Part shown: positions 22,098 through 33,277 of the stretch, in pieces
Layout: every line of letters starts with the position of its first letter
Numbering within the stretch: position 1 is the first letter of the stretch
From: Hydrangea macrophylla
Taxonomy: Eukaryota > Streptophyta > Magnoliopsida > Cornales > Hydrangeaceae
NCBI GenBank assembly: GCA_033977485.1
Contig: CM066987.1
Location: 48,425,033 to 48,489,032 of the forward strand
Direction of reading: 5' to 3'
DNA length: 64,000 bases
Program-made: the position numbers and the translations under genes
The notes under the pieces: generated by a model
Told to the model about the DNA's origin: nothing
Seen by the model: only the letters and a program-made list of their open reading frames with translations
The model's database searches: none

Positions 22098-25000
22098 TGT
22101 GGACACGCGAAATTCGATCGTCCACTCTTTTTGGTTTTTGGTTTTGAGATTTGTTTCGAAAAGGAAAAGAAAAAGGTATGTTAAAAACAGATACAGAGTC
22201 GCCACTTGGTCTTTAAGGAACCAAGAAACTTAATTTGACTCACCCAAATGGATAAAGGGCACTGGTCCTTCATAACCAAAGAACTTGGTTCGGGATTTTG
22301 GTACGAGAGAGGAATGAGACTTTGTCGCGACTAAAACACCCTCAACTCGCCCCGTCTCTCGACGGGCCTCAATTAGCATCCAAATAATCATCTTATACTA
22401 TGAATGGTTCGACATTTAATACTATGATAGTATTTTACATCACACAAGAATTTTGAAATGGAAGATCAAAAGATAAGATATCGTTCATAAGATACAGAGT
22501 CTCCACTTGGTCTTTAAGGAACCAAGAAAGAAAACAGATACAGAGTCGCCACTTGGTCTTTAAGGAACCAAGAAACTTAATTTGACTCACCCAAATGGAT
22601 AAAGGGCACCGGCCCTTCATAACCAAAGAACTTGGTTCGGGGTTTTGGTACGAGAGAGGAAGGAGACTTTGTCGTGACTAAAACACCCTCAACTCGCCCC
22701 GTCTCTCGACGGGCCTCAATTAGCATCCAAATAATCATCTTATACTATGAATGGTTCGACATTTAATACTATGATAGTATTTTACATCACACAAGAATTT
22801 TGAAATGGAAGATCAAAAGATAAGATATCGTTCATAAGATACAGAGTCGCCACTTGGTCTTTAAGGAACCAAGAAAGAAAACAGATACAGAGTCGCCACT
22901 TGGTCTTTAAGGAACCAAGAAACTTAATTTGACTCACCCAAATGGATAAAGGGCACCGGCCCTTCATAACCAAAGAACTTGGTTCGGGGTTTTGGTACGA
23001 GAGAGGAAGGAGACTTTGTCGTTACTAAAACACCCTCAACTCGCCCCGTCTCTCGACGGGCCTCAATTAGCGTCTAAATAATCATCTTATACTATGAATA
23101 GTTCTACATTTAATACTATGATAGTATATTACATCACACAAGAATTTTGAAATGGAAGATCAAAAGATAAGATATCGTTCATAAGATCTTAGCCAAATAT
23201 CACACAATGTAAAAGTGAAAGATCACACAAGTAAACCTAGGAAAGATCATCTGATCACGTATCAAGTAATCAAGTTTTCATAATCTAAAGGGGACATGGA
23301 TTGTTCTTGAAACAAATAAACAAAGAAAACAAAGTATGCTTAGCAAGCTAGTTTGATGCATGTTAATCTTTGAGAAAAGAAGATCTCTCAATCCCCAGGA
23401 CGGATGAGAAAGGAAGAATAGATTGAGGGGAAGCATGAACGCGTGATCAAATTCTTTCCTTATAATCTTCTTAGATTAGTAGTCACAAAAACCCCAAATC
23501 TTGCATGTATGCAATGGATGATCCTAGAATGTGCAAAGGTAGTAGTGTGATTGTGTACATGGACTTTCTAAAGTGGCTTAGAAGTCTAGAATGTTTATGA
23601 ATGAATGAATGAAATCATCATGGGATATGTACAAATGTAGTATGAACTACTTCCTAAGACATGAGCTAATTTGGAGTGCATGTAAGCGTCAAATCAAAGA
23701 ATGAAAGTAAAAGTGTGCTTGCTGTGAATAGTGGACAGAATAGTAACATGATCTTATGGAAATTGAAAAGAGGGGTTAGGAATGTTTTGAATGCATGATA
23801 TTTTATCGATATCGTCCGTATTGTGTCTAAAACAAAACCCAAAAAGCCAATCTTTAATAACTATCACAGATTGAGAGAAATCATATAAACACTAGGGGTT
23901 ATTCAGAAACAGAGTCCGTACTGTCGACTAAAATGTTAAAAAATCTTAGAAAATGAAAACAAAAGATCTAGAGGCCCATATTATACACAAAGTTTCCTAA
24001 GCCATTGAAGTTCAAGGGAAAAATAAGTTGGGGCCACTCTGTTTGGAAAGTGTTCTATAAAACAAGTTGAAAGTCAACCTAGCTGCTGTGACAGCTAGGG
24101 AAGAATGTTTTGAAGGAATGTTTGGACAAAAATGGACCCCTTTCATGTGCTTCAAGACAATCCAAATCATGGGTGTTCTATAATGAGTTAGAAAGACTTT
24201 CCAAGTTGTCTTGCATTCATATATTGAGTATTGAACTCAAAATAATTTTTTTGAAGTTAAATGACTCACTGTTTTGAAGGTTTTAAGAAAACAAGGTTTA
24301 TTTCTTGAAATCAAAATAATGGGTATAAGAAGGGGTTTTGAAAATGGGGGCTTTTGGAAACATATTTTCAATACTTAATGAAGATTATAACCACTTAGAA
24401 TGTCCACATTTGACTCACATCAAGAACCTCCAAGATTATTGGGAAGTATTATTTCCATTTTAAAGACAACTTCATGAATACGTAGGAATGTATTGGAGTT
24501 GAAATCATCATCTATCAAACATGTTTTTGAGGTCAAGAGCTACTATCCATAAGGATTCACTCACCTCAAACTTCATATCATCATCTAGATGATGATAGAC
24601 TATTAAGTAAATAAAGAAAACAAAAAGAGAAATGAGGTAGGAGAAGATGAACAACAAAGTAATCAAACAAGTGTATAAACAATCGATAGATGATATTCAA
24701 TTATGTATTGGACTTGTAGCTTGGTGTTTCACTCATATGTGGTGACATTGGCCATGGAAGTAGCTTCATCTCTCTTAAATGCTCACTAAAGTGGTGGTTG
24801 GGTGTATTGAATATGAAGTAAATGGAAGTAATGAAGTAAAAACAAAGTTTAGAACTCACTCTTTTGTTTGGAAAACAAAGAAGGAGGCTTCTTTTCTCTC
24901 TATTCTAACTTTATCTCTACAACTTTCTCTTTAAAACTTTTCAATGCTTTCATTTGACCCCCTAAAATGAGAAGTAAAGGGGGGTTTATATAGGCCAATT

Positions 25001-26039
25001 TGGGGTGGTTTTGGGGTTTTAGAAGTACTCCCATTGGTCCTAAACGTCTGTGAACATAGAACTACGTCGTTTTGGTTTCCAATTAATCAAAATGAACCCC
25101 CAAAAGAAATTACAAAAATGTGCCATTCTGGGAGAGAGTGCTGCGGCAGTAATGGGCCTGTGCTGCGGCGGCAGTGCTCCTCATTCATCCAGATAATCCT
25201 TTTTAGGCCCCTAGAGGTTCCGGTAATCGTGAAAAGACCCTATTTTGTCCGAATTTCATAGAAAATGCATACGAACTCCAAATTGAGGTTGTGATATACC
25301 GTTGGAAAGGTAATGGAATCTACTTTACATAAAAAATAGTTTGGAGATAGGTCTCCTTGAAAAGTTTTGCAGTATTCCCGATAAAAGCTGATTTGATCGC
25401 CTTTTTCCCCTTCAGAAATTCGTAATAAATTCGTTTGAAATCCAAAATTTATGTGCGATATACCGTTGGAAAGCTATTAACCTCTAGTATCTATGAAAAA
25501 TGTTTGAAAAATGATACGGTGCTCTAGTTTTAAAGTCAATTTTGGTCAAACTGGTCAAACTTGGGATTCCCGAAAAGTTCTAGAAACCTCTGGGAGCTCC
25601 CAGGAGCTGACGTTTTTGTTCGATTTTCTTTTAAAACTCATTTTAATACTTTTTACATGATCTAGAATGATCCCGGAACTCTTCGACGAATTTGGACGAC
25701 TCCGGTCAAACTTGGTCAAACATGGTCAAACCTTGGTCAAACCTGTCAACGGGGACTTTTTGGGAACTTACTGGACTTCTAAGGGTCTCTGGGATTCGAC
25801 GATTTCATCCGGTCTTGGTTTAGAACTCATTTTATTGTTTTTCTTACGACATAGCGCGTTTCTAGAACATTTGGTCAGAATTCGGGTGCGTTCGGGCTTT
25901 TAAGGGTATTTTGGTCATTCTGAGCATTTTGAGAGATAGAACTAACTTCCAAGAGTTCTTTTTGAGTCTTTTCGATCATTGCGAACCACCAAGTTATGGG
26001 TCTTCTAAATCTGATAATCGACAAAATGGGGTGTCTACA
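22098..26039 (-). repeat. Tat 3' LTR (LTR-A), 3942 bp
   Basis: On the + strand it reads TGTGGACACGCG...GGGGTGTCTACA. In element orientation it starts TGTAGACACCCC and follows the PPT. It is about 680 bp longer than the solo LTR at 38146-41406 because a 347-bp segment is present three times. No protein-coding similarity is seen across its length. The frames at 22435 and 22782 are the same sequence in two repeat units. Confidence 0.9.
22190..23230. repeat. 347-bp unit present three times in LTR-A
   Basis: GATACAGAGTCGCCACTTGG starts at 22190, 22537 and 22884, exactly 347 bp apart. Each is followed by the same CACCCAAATGGATAAAGGGC, CGAGAGAGGAAGGAGACTTT and GGCCTCAATTAGC blocks. The other LTRs in the window have this segment once. 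The first two junctions carry a short extra repeat of ACTTGGTCTTTAAGGAACC. Confidence 0.93.
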
Positions 26040-26056
26040 ATTTGCCTCTCTTTGGC
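26040..26056 (-). other. Tat polypurine tract
   Basis: On the - strand, GCCAAAGAGAGGCAAAT directly precedes the LTR start TGTAGACACC. This purine-rich tract fixes the element's orientation as minus. Confidence 0.7.
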
Positions 26057-26770
26057 ATGAACTTGCGAGGCAACGTATGTCGCAAGCGAGTGCCAAAGCT
26101 TTGGAGAGATAGGTCTTTTGGATGCTATAGATTTAGGATAAAAATTATTGCAAAAGATGTAATGATAGAAAGCATGATGCTGGGGCCAGGGCTGGTCGAG
26201 CTCTTCGTGAGCTGCCTACGTATCCCAATGGGAATCAGACCAGGACGTAGTTCGGGGCACAAAGGAACAAATCGCACATGCACAACACGACAGGCGAATG
26301 CTATGCTATGAGGATGATATGTAATGAGCAGATGCGATATGAATTGTGTCATGAGTCCTATCATACCTAGTGTTCTGATCCTAGTATGAGCTGGTGTTGT
26401 GGGGTGTGCGCCACTCCGAGTGGACTTATACCGTGCTAGTGTCTCCGACTATGATGCAGTGGTTGACTCGGATAAAGACACAATGGTTTGGAAGACTTTG
26501 AGTCTCAGGGCAAACTTCTTAAATTCTGAGAAACGTGCTTTATAAGCGAAATGGATCAAAAGCAGGGTTTTAGAGGATGACAACTAAAGGTGATCGAGGG
26601 ATCTTATGATAACCGATAAGTGCAAAAGCTATGATAATGGACAAATGAGAAATCTCATGATAATCAAGAGACACGGAGTCGTGGAACGACGGTGCTCATC
26701 TTTGAAATCTGGACACGGGCGATGTTCGGATTGTTCTTGATGACCGATCTTCGGGAGTTGGTTATGCTTT
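26057..26770. other. Tat 3' untranslated region, non-coding part
   Basis: No reading frame with similarity is seen. A motif GCCTACGTATCCCAATGGGA-TCAG followed by ACGTAGTTCGGG at 26213-26257 is a relative of the repeats at 32090-32340. Confidence 0.5.
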
Positions 26771-27500
26771 TGCTACTTTCTACTGGGGATAGTGGGAACT
26801 AGTATCCTTCCGTATTTATCCTCGGGGGATGGCGTAGGACTCTCAGAGAATCTCTATTTTCTTGATCGGGAACCAGGACCCATCTCTGAATCTCTCTTTT
26901 CTTGATCGGGAACCAGGACCCATCTCTGAATCTCTCACGGTTGATCAAATCTTTCGGCGCTCAATCCAAGAGGGCCAGTCGGGGCCTCCGGGAGCTGTTA
27001 TCTCAATTTCTGTCCTTAGGGGATGATGTAGGACTCTCGGAGAATCTCTCTTAATCGTTTCTTGATTGGGAACCAAGACCCATCTCTGAATCTCTCACAA
27101 TTGATCAGATCTTGGTCGGTCCAAAAAGCTGATCCGGGCCTTCGAGAGCTGGTATCTTTCTATTTCTATCCTCGAGGGATGGTGTAGGAGTCTTGGGGAA
27201 TCACTTTTAACTGTTTCTTGATTGGGAACCAGGACCCATCTCTGAATCTCTCACGGTTGATCAGATCTTGGTCGGTCCAAAAAGCCGATTCGGGCGTTCG
27301 AGAGCTGATATCTTTCTGTTTTTATCCTCGAGGGATAGTGTAGGACTCTCGGGAAATCTCTTTTAACTGTTTCTTGATCGGCAATCAGGACCCATCTCTA
27401 AATCTCTCACGGTTGATCAGATCTTGGTAATTATTGGTCTGAAAAGTCAATTCAGGCCTTAGGGAGCTGATATCTTTCTGTTTCTATCCTCAGGGGATTA
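26770..27500. repeat. Tandem array with a period of about 160 bp in the Tat 3' region
   Basis: Four to four and a half units share TTCTTGATCGGGAACCAGGA, CCCATCTCTGAATCTCTCAC, GTTGATCAGATCTTGG and TATCCTCGAGGGAT-GTGTAG blocks. Unit marks near 26816, 27007, 27168, 27327 and 27487 are about 160 bp apart, except for one unit carrying a 39-bp internal duplication near 26870-26930. Hypervariable tandem repeats in the 3' UTR are known for Tat/Ogre elements. Confidence 0.85.
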
Positions 27501-27943
27501 GCTGAATCTGCTGGGGTTAAAATGGATCTATTGGGGATAAAACCTCATAAATATTGACTAAAATGGGCCACCAGGGCTAATCGAGATCACCAACGGGCTA
27601 AAACGGGTCAGAATGGGCCAAAACGGGCTGAAACGGAGCAAAGCGGGGCTCGGGAGTAGTAGTGTCGTGGCGGCACTGAGCCACTACCATGGCGGTAGTT
27701 GGCCAGTGCCGTGGCAGCACTGGGTGGCCGTACTTCATGTGTGTATATCTCGGGTTTTTGAGCATTTTAAACTCATTTTTGGCCATTTTGGGGTGCTTTT
27801 GGAACCAAAATCTGTCAAAACACAGTTTATGCACGCTCAGGTGAGTAATCTTTCCCCATAATTGGAATTTTGGTTGGTGTTTTGGTTTTTTCCATTTTTC
27901 AAGAAGAAAGTTCAGTTTTAGCTTCCACTTTTCTTGTAGATCC

Positions 27944-30112
27944 ATGGCTTCGAGCTCAAGAAGACTGTCTAAGAAGGCCAAGGAACGAACGAAAGTCGAG
28001 AGCCAAACCCCGGACTTAATTTTACGGGACCCCCAACGTCATCTTTCAACCGCGGCTCTAGCGAGCCTGGTATGTGAAACTTTCAACAATTTAGGACTAT
28101 TTTGTGCATTGTGCTAGTATTATGAACTGTAGTGTGCACCCAGAGGTTGTCGGAAGCTTGTTTTGTGCTCGTATGTTAATTTTGTGAAGTTGGACTTTGG
28201 GTCATGAATAGTGATTTTGTGCTCATTTTTTGTCATTTTCGTCGTATGGAGGTGACAAAATTGACATTGAAGGGCCATGGTAGTCTTGCTCACGCTTTTC
28301 TGTGGTACACCCAACTCTCGCCTGCTGTTAAGAGAATGGTAAATGATCCCGGGTTTGGCGGCTTTGTCCGCCTTATTTTTAGAGTACCAATGATCTGGCG
28401 CATTTTTATGCTCTTGCTGAGAGATGGTGGGACACCACAAATACTTTTTATCTGCCATTCGACGAGATGACAATGACGCCTTTTGATTTTTCCATGATTA
28501 CTGGCTTGAGAGTTGGTGGGAAGCGCCTAGTTTTGGATTACTTCTATGAGATTGATCTTGAAGCTGTAGAGATGCTGATTGGGGTTGTTCCTCCTAATCT
28601 AGAGAGGCACTAGTTCCCTTGTGGCTGACTTTATCGGGCTTACAGCAGAGGGAATCATAACCTGAATAATTCTCAGCTTCTGAGGGTATTTCTTCTGTAT
28701 GTCCTTGGTTGCTCGATTTTCGAGACACAGAATGACCGAGTGAGCTTGAGGCTTCTTTCTTGTCTGGCGACCATTGGTGAGATCCCCTCTTATGATTGGG
28801 GCGGTGCTGCCTTGGCCTACCTTTACAAGCATATGGGTGAGGTTTCCCGGGGTGATATCAAATTGACGGGGGGATTCTGGCAAGCTTAGGAGGTATGTAT
28901 TGCAACCTCTTTTATCTTCTGACTTTTGATTTTTGTACTTTTTGTCTTTTTTGATTTTTCCTTTATCTATGTAGCTTTGAAGCTTTGAGTACCTGAAGAT
29001 GTTGGGTCCTTCCCCTGCTGATGAATCAGGTGAAGATGAGAATGGCATGGCTCCTGTGCCTTTGTTCCCCCGGGGCTTGAGATGTGGCGGAGGAATGTTG
29101 TCGGGGTAAAGAGCGGGGCTCATCGGATTGTTCTCCTTAGAAACTTCTTATCTGGGCTGACGGCTGCTAGCATTGATTGGATGCCTTGGGAGTGCATTGA
29201 ATATGCTGCCCCAGAGGAGATACAGGCAGTCAGGCCCCTTGCCTCTTACCGACTTCTGATGGAAAGTACCTAAAGCAGGCAGTGGTTCCTTGGCGAGCGA
29301 GTGTCTCGGCAGGTGGTTGGCGGTCTGAGGTATCGTGTCCCTCGTAATCCTCCTGTGATGGATGCTGATTACCTTTCTGGTAATGCTTTACTGGTACTGA
29401 TGTTTGGGATCACTTTCTCTCTGAGACCGACTATGAGATTTACAGTGGCCGCTTCTTGATGCCCAACTTCCCACTCCTGGATGTGAGTACATTTTTGTCT
29501 CTATCCGTTGCCTATGTTTTTTTTTTTTTTGGACTCATCTTTTTCCTAACTTGTTTTGTACCTACAGCTTCGCGAGATGTACAGGAGACAGGTTCCCCAA
29601 GTTTTTGATCCTATCCCTCCTTCTGATTGGACCGTTAATGTTTTGGGTACAGATGGCTCTCCCCAGGTTATGGAGGTGCCACGGGTCACATGCGGGTATC
29701 TCACCAGCCAGCAGGCATACTCAACATCCCTTGGAGTTATGCTGAGGAGGGCCACGCCTTGGTAGCTAGCTTACGATCTTTGGTCCTTACGCGAGACCAC
29801 CGTGTATGTCTCTAATTTTGTGCTCCTTAAGGTTATGAGCTCTTAACCCTGATCTTGCCCTTGACAGATGGATGGTATGCGGCAGTTTGCCACCAGTCAG
29901 ATTGCGTCCTCGGTAAGTTTCTGACTCAACTTTGTTTTTAATACTTTTTGTTGTTTCTCTACTGATTGCTTTTATTTTATTTGTGTGTGCAGTATCGTGG
30001 GGGTGGTGCCGGCTCATCGAGGACCGGGTCGAGGTGCAGAGGTGGCAGGAAGAGGCCATCGCTGATGTACACTCCTGGTGGCCCGACAGAGGATGAAGAA
30101 GAGGAGGACTGA
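27944..30112 (+). pseudogene. Antisense plant mobile domain (PMD) gene of the Tat element, degenerate
   Basis: This is a spliced gene opposite to gag-pol. Exon 1 (27944-28069) starts MASSSRRLSKKAKERTKVES and ends at a clean GT donor. The second exon carries VTKLTLKGHGSLAHAFLWYT, and after a frameshift near 28390 the PMD core reads FYALAERWWDTTNTFYLPFD, then TPFDFSMITGLRVGGKRL. Later parts include LRVFLLYVLGCSIFETQNDR with YDWGGAALAYLYKHMG, GLTAASIDWMPWECIEYAAP and, after an acceptor at 29570, LREMYRRQVPQVFDPIPPSD. The last exon is Gly/Arg-rich and ends in EDEEEED before TGA at 30110. The WW-D-TNTF and TPFDF-MITGL motifs are typical of the PMD (PF10536, aminotransferase-like) family. Several Tat elements and host MAIN/MAIL genes carry it, and the host proteins act in heterochromatin silencing. 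Function in the element is unknown. Stops and at least one frameshift make this copy a pseudogene. Confidence 0.8.
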
Positions 30113-30460
30113 GGCCTTCTAAGCGGGAATTTTTGTTTTATCTCCATTCTATGTTTTCAATTGGGTTGTACTAGTGAATAATGTGTGATGGACAATGTGT
30201 AGGATGATGTGTAGGATGATTTATCACCCATGACAAAGTATTATGATGTTTTGCCTTTCGAGCTGGATAGTTTCCAGTTTGAAGGCATAGTTGTGTGCTT
30301 GCTTTGGTTGGTGGTTGTGCATTGTGATTCTGTGATTGTTGATGTTACTGCGATGAGCAGCCTTGTGATAGTGAGTGTGTTTGCCTTGCAGGTGGGATAG
30401 TCCGTGTAACGGGGAGGTGCTGCCGAAATTTTGAATTTTGCTAGAGATGCGACAGAAAAT
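30113..30460 (+). other. Spacer between the two antisense Tat genes
   Basis: It has no coding similarity. It is T/G-rich and could hold the 3' UTR and terminator of the PMD gene and the promoter of the next, but I see no decisive motif. Confidence 0.4.
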
Positions 30461-31459
30461 ATGGCATTGTATGATCCCGCTCAACTCACAGCTTGGCTGA
30501 ACATCACGGATGGTGTGGAGCGGATCAACCTCTTCAGCTACGGTCTGACCGAGCTATTCTCTCTTCGCCAGATGGCTCTGAACACTGAGTTTATACGTGC
30601 AGCTATTGTCCACTGGGACCCGGGGAACCATGTCTTCAATTTCAATGGCCTGGAGATATGTCCCCTGTTTGAGGAGTTCTGTGCTATCCTTGGCTTCGAT
30701 CCTGACTCTGACCTGATTCTCCCTTCTGCTGATACCCCCAGTCCCACGCGAGGATTGGCTAAATACCTGAACTGTTCCACTATTATTTCCCACCGACTAA
30801 TTCATGGTGAGGTTCTTGATATTGCTACCATCATCGTCCGGTATGCTAGTCCCGAGAATCCTAGCGTATATGATGCTACCCGCGGGGCCACTTTGATACT
30901 GTGCATGACTTCGCACTTTCTGTTCTCGAGTACTTCTATTGACTTGGAGCATATGTGCCTTGGGCTGAAATTTAGCAGGAATCCCGTGGCCATGGTTCTG
31001 GCTGAGACCCTAAATGGTTTGGATCGCACTTTCAATCAAGGAACGCCTCTTCTTTCTATGGCGCCTTTGGTTTTATAGGCTTGGCTCTACAAGCGCCTTT
31101 AGTTATAGACTGGTAGTGTTCCGCCAGTTTACTTCCGCAGGGCTGTGCTTCATCCTCATTACACTTTTGCCGATTGGATTGGCATGATGGGTGCTTTATC
31201 TGAGGCCGACATTTGTTGGATCGTGAGGCGTTGGGGCCTTCATGCTATGACCACTAATCTTGGGGATTACCAGAGAGTGTGGCGGATGGGTCTGAGAGAG
31301 AATTCTTTCTATCATCCTCGTCGATTGGCCAGACAGTACGGGGGAGTTCAAGAGGTCCCCCGGGGGTTCACTAAGAGGGTCTTTACTTCCAGAGTTAGAG
31401 CCACTACTATTGTTGCTTTCATCAGGGGCTGGGCCAGTATAGCAAGAGCCTATTTCTAG
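30461..31459 (+). pseudogene. Second antisense Tat accessory gene (DUF7745-like), stops
   Basis: From the ATG at 30461 the frame reads MALYDPAQLTAWLNITDGVE and proceeds through HWDPGNHVFNFNGLEICPLF and EEFCAILGF to LNGLDRTFNQGTPLL. The HWD-HVF-F---E-CP--EEF pattern resembles the DUF7745-type domain of plant proteins often encoded next to Gypsy elements. I rate that assignment as moderate. Three in-frame TAG codons (31076, 31100, 31106) interrupt it, then the same frame runs on as HPHYTFADWIGMMGALSEAD to the end at 31459 with a basic, aromatic tail (GWASIARAYF). No intron is needed. It follows the PMD gene in the same orientation, opposite to gag-pol. Its role is unknown. Confidence 0.6.
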
Positions 31460-32368
31460 AGACCTTTGAAGAAATAAAAGACACAGAATAAAACTAGACT
31501 TGACTGATTCTGCTTCTTCCTCCAAGTGTATTTGATATTTGTGACTGCTTTTTGAAAAAGAACTTTTATGTTTTTCTTTATTCCTGCTTATGTAATATTC
31601 AAAGTTTGTTCATCGCTGAACCTTGGTTACTTGGAGAACCTTATTTTATGCATTTGGCTTTCTAAAAACATTCGTAGTATGATTTTGATAAGATGTTTGC
31701 TTTTGGTACTTGTTTGGGCATGCTAGGACAATTAGATGCAAACGTGGTGGGTAGCCGAAGTTTGCCCCTAGTTTGGGATATGTATGGTTGTGAGGCAAAC
31801 GAGGTAGATGATCAATGTTTGCCCCTAGTTTAGAAGAGGTTCAGGCAAACGAGGTAGGTGGCCAAAGTTTTCCCCTAGTGTGAAGGGTGATTTCTGGGTT
31901 GTGGTAAGGACCGCGACTTTATTTTTCTCACACGCTTATAATTTTGCCTAGGCCCCAGTTAGGTGACCTAGCGAGCTCTTTTCTCTCTTTTGTTATTGCT
32001 CACTTTGGATTTAACTCTAACTTTTGCCTAGGCGTCCTTTCAGATTTTTGACCTAGCGAGCCATCCTTTTTTTCTTTTGAAAGTCTGCCTACGTACCCCC
32101 GAATGGGGATCAGGTCCAACGTAGTTTGGGCCAAAGTCTTGAAAGAAAAGGGGTTGATTATGATGGTGTCGACCGAACCGATGCGGTTGCCTACGTATCC
32201 CCGAGTAGGAATCAGGTCGAGCGTAGTTCAGGTGAGGCTTGAAAGAAATTGGGCTATTTTTGTGGGTGGAGCGACCGAACCGATGTGGTTGCCTACGTAT
32301 CCTCGAGTGGGAATCAGGTCGAGCGTAATTCAGGCGAGGCTTGAAAGAAAATTGGTTTTGGGGAATGG
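31460..32368. repeat. Non-coding Tat segment with 60-bp and 101-bp repeats
   Basis: At about 31740-31885 three units of about 60 bp share GCAAACG-GGT-G-T(A/G)GCC-A-GTTTGCCCCTAG. At about 32088-32345 three units of about 101 bp share GCCTACGTA(T/C)CC, GAATCAGGTC-A(A/G)CGTA and CTTGAAAGAAA. No protein similarity is seen. Confidence 0.75.
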
Positions 32369-32668
32369 TCAAGCATAGTACTTTTTGAGGCGATCCATGT
32401 TGATTGGTTCTTTGAATTCAACACCATCGAGGTCCATAAGGTAGGTTGCTCCTGCAGAAATGATAGTTTTGACAATATAAGGGCCGACCCATTTGGGTTT
32501 GAATTTTCCGCGTGGATCAAAGATCGGGGCTCGCAATTCTTTAAGGACAAGGTCACCCTTGACAATTTTCCTTAGATGAACCCTTTTGTTGAAAACACAA
32601 GCAATCCTCTTTTGATAGATTCGGACATGGTCGACTGCCGCTAGGCACTTTTCATCTATGAAAGCCAA
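32369..32668 (-). pseudogene. Tat 1 integrase C-terminal domain
   Basis: The frame contains GDLVLKELRAPIFDPRGKFK then PKWVGPYIV, the usual small beta-barrel-like C-terminal part of Gypsy integrase that binds DNA, and ends DRLKKYYA. A stop and frame change near 32670 separate it from the core domain. Confidence 0.75.
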
Positions 32669-32689
32669 TTCTTAGTACATTTCCCTTAA

Positions 32690-33277
32690 CTAATCCGATT
32701 CTGAAATTTCACATTCTGCCATCACGCGCAGGGACGGCAATTCTATCTCGACTGGAATTACAACTTCTATTCCATATTCTAGTGAGTAAGGAGTTGCTCC
32801 CGTGGACGTCCTTATCGATGTTCTGTATCCCCAAAGTGCGAACGGTAGCTTTTCGTGCCAGTCTTTGTAGGTATCGGCCAATTTCTGCAGTATGACCTTG
32901 ACATTCTTGTTTGCAGCTTTGGCTACCCCATTAGTTTGTGGCTTGCATGGTGACGACTTGTGGTAAGTGATTTTGTATTCCTCAAACAGATCCCTGACTT
33001 CAGCTTTGTAATGACTACCATTATCCAAAATGATCTCATGGGGGACTCCATAGAGACAGATGAGGTTCTTCTTGATGAACTCGGCCACTTCCTTGGCCCC
33101 CAACTTGCTGTGGGATGCGGCTTCTACCCATTTTGTGAAGTAGTCATTGGCCACCAAAATGTATCGGTTCCCGTTTGTGGCCTTTGGGACAATTTGGCCA
33201 ATGATATAGATTCCCCAAGTTGAGAATGGCCACGGGGAGGTCATACTATAGAGCAAAGATGGTGGTACATGCATCAT
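32690..33277 (-). pseudogene. Tat 1 integrase core, catalytic residues lost
   Basis: The rve-type core is clear: ANDYFTKWVEAASHSKLGAK, LDNGSHYKAEVRDLF, YHKSSPCKPQTNG and FALWGYRTSIRTSTGATPYS. The catalytic triad is damaged. The first Asp of the family motif WGIDVIGP is Tyr (WGIYIIGQ), and the catalytic Glu before AANKN is Lys (AKAANKN). Only the middle Asp (LDNGS) remains. DDE integrases need all three to bind metal, so strand transfer should be lost. It follows the zinc-binding part by a small frameshift at about 33270. Confidence 0.88.

Noticed and set aside
22098..26039. LTR-A as a 5' LTR of a + strand element
   Set aside because: The sequence after it is a polypurine tract in reverse, not a PBS, and all pol genes read on the - strand.
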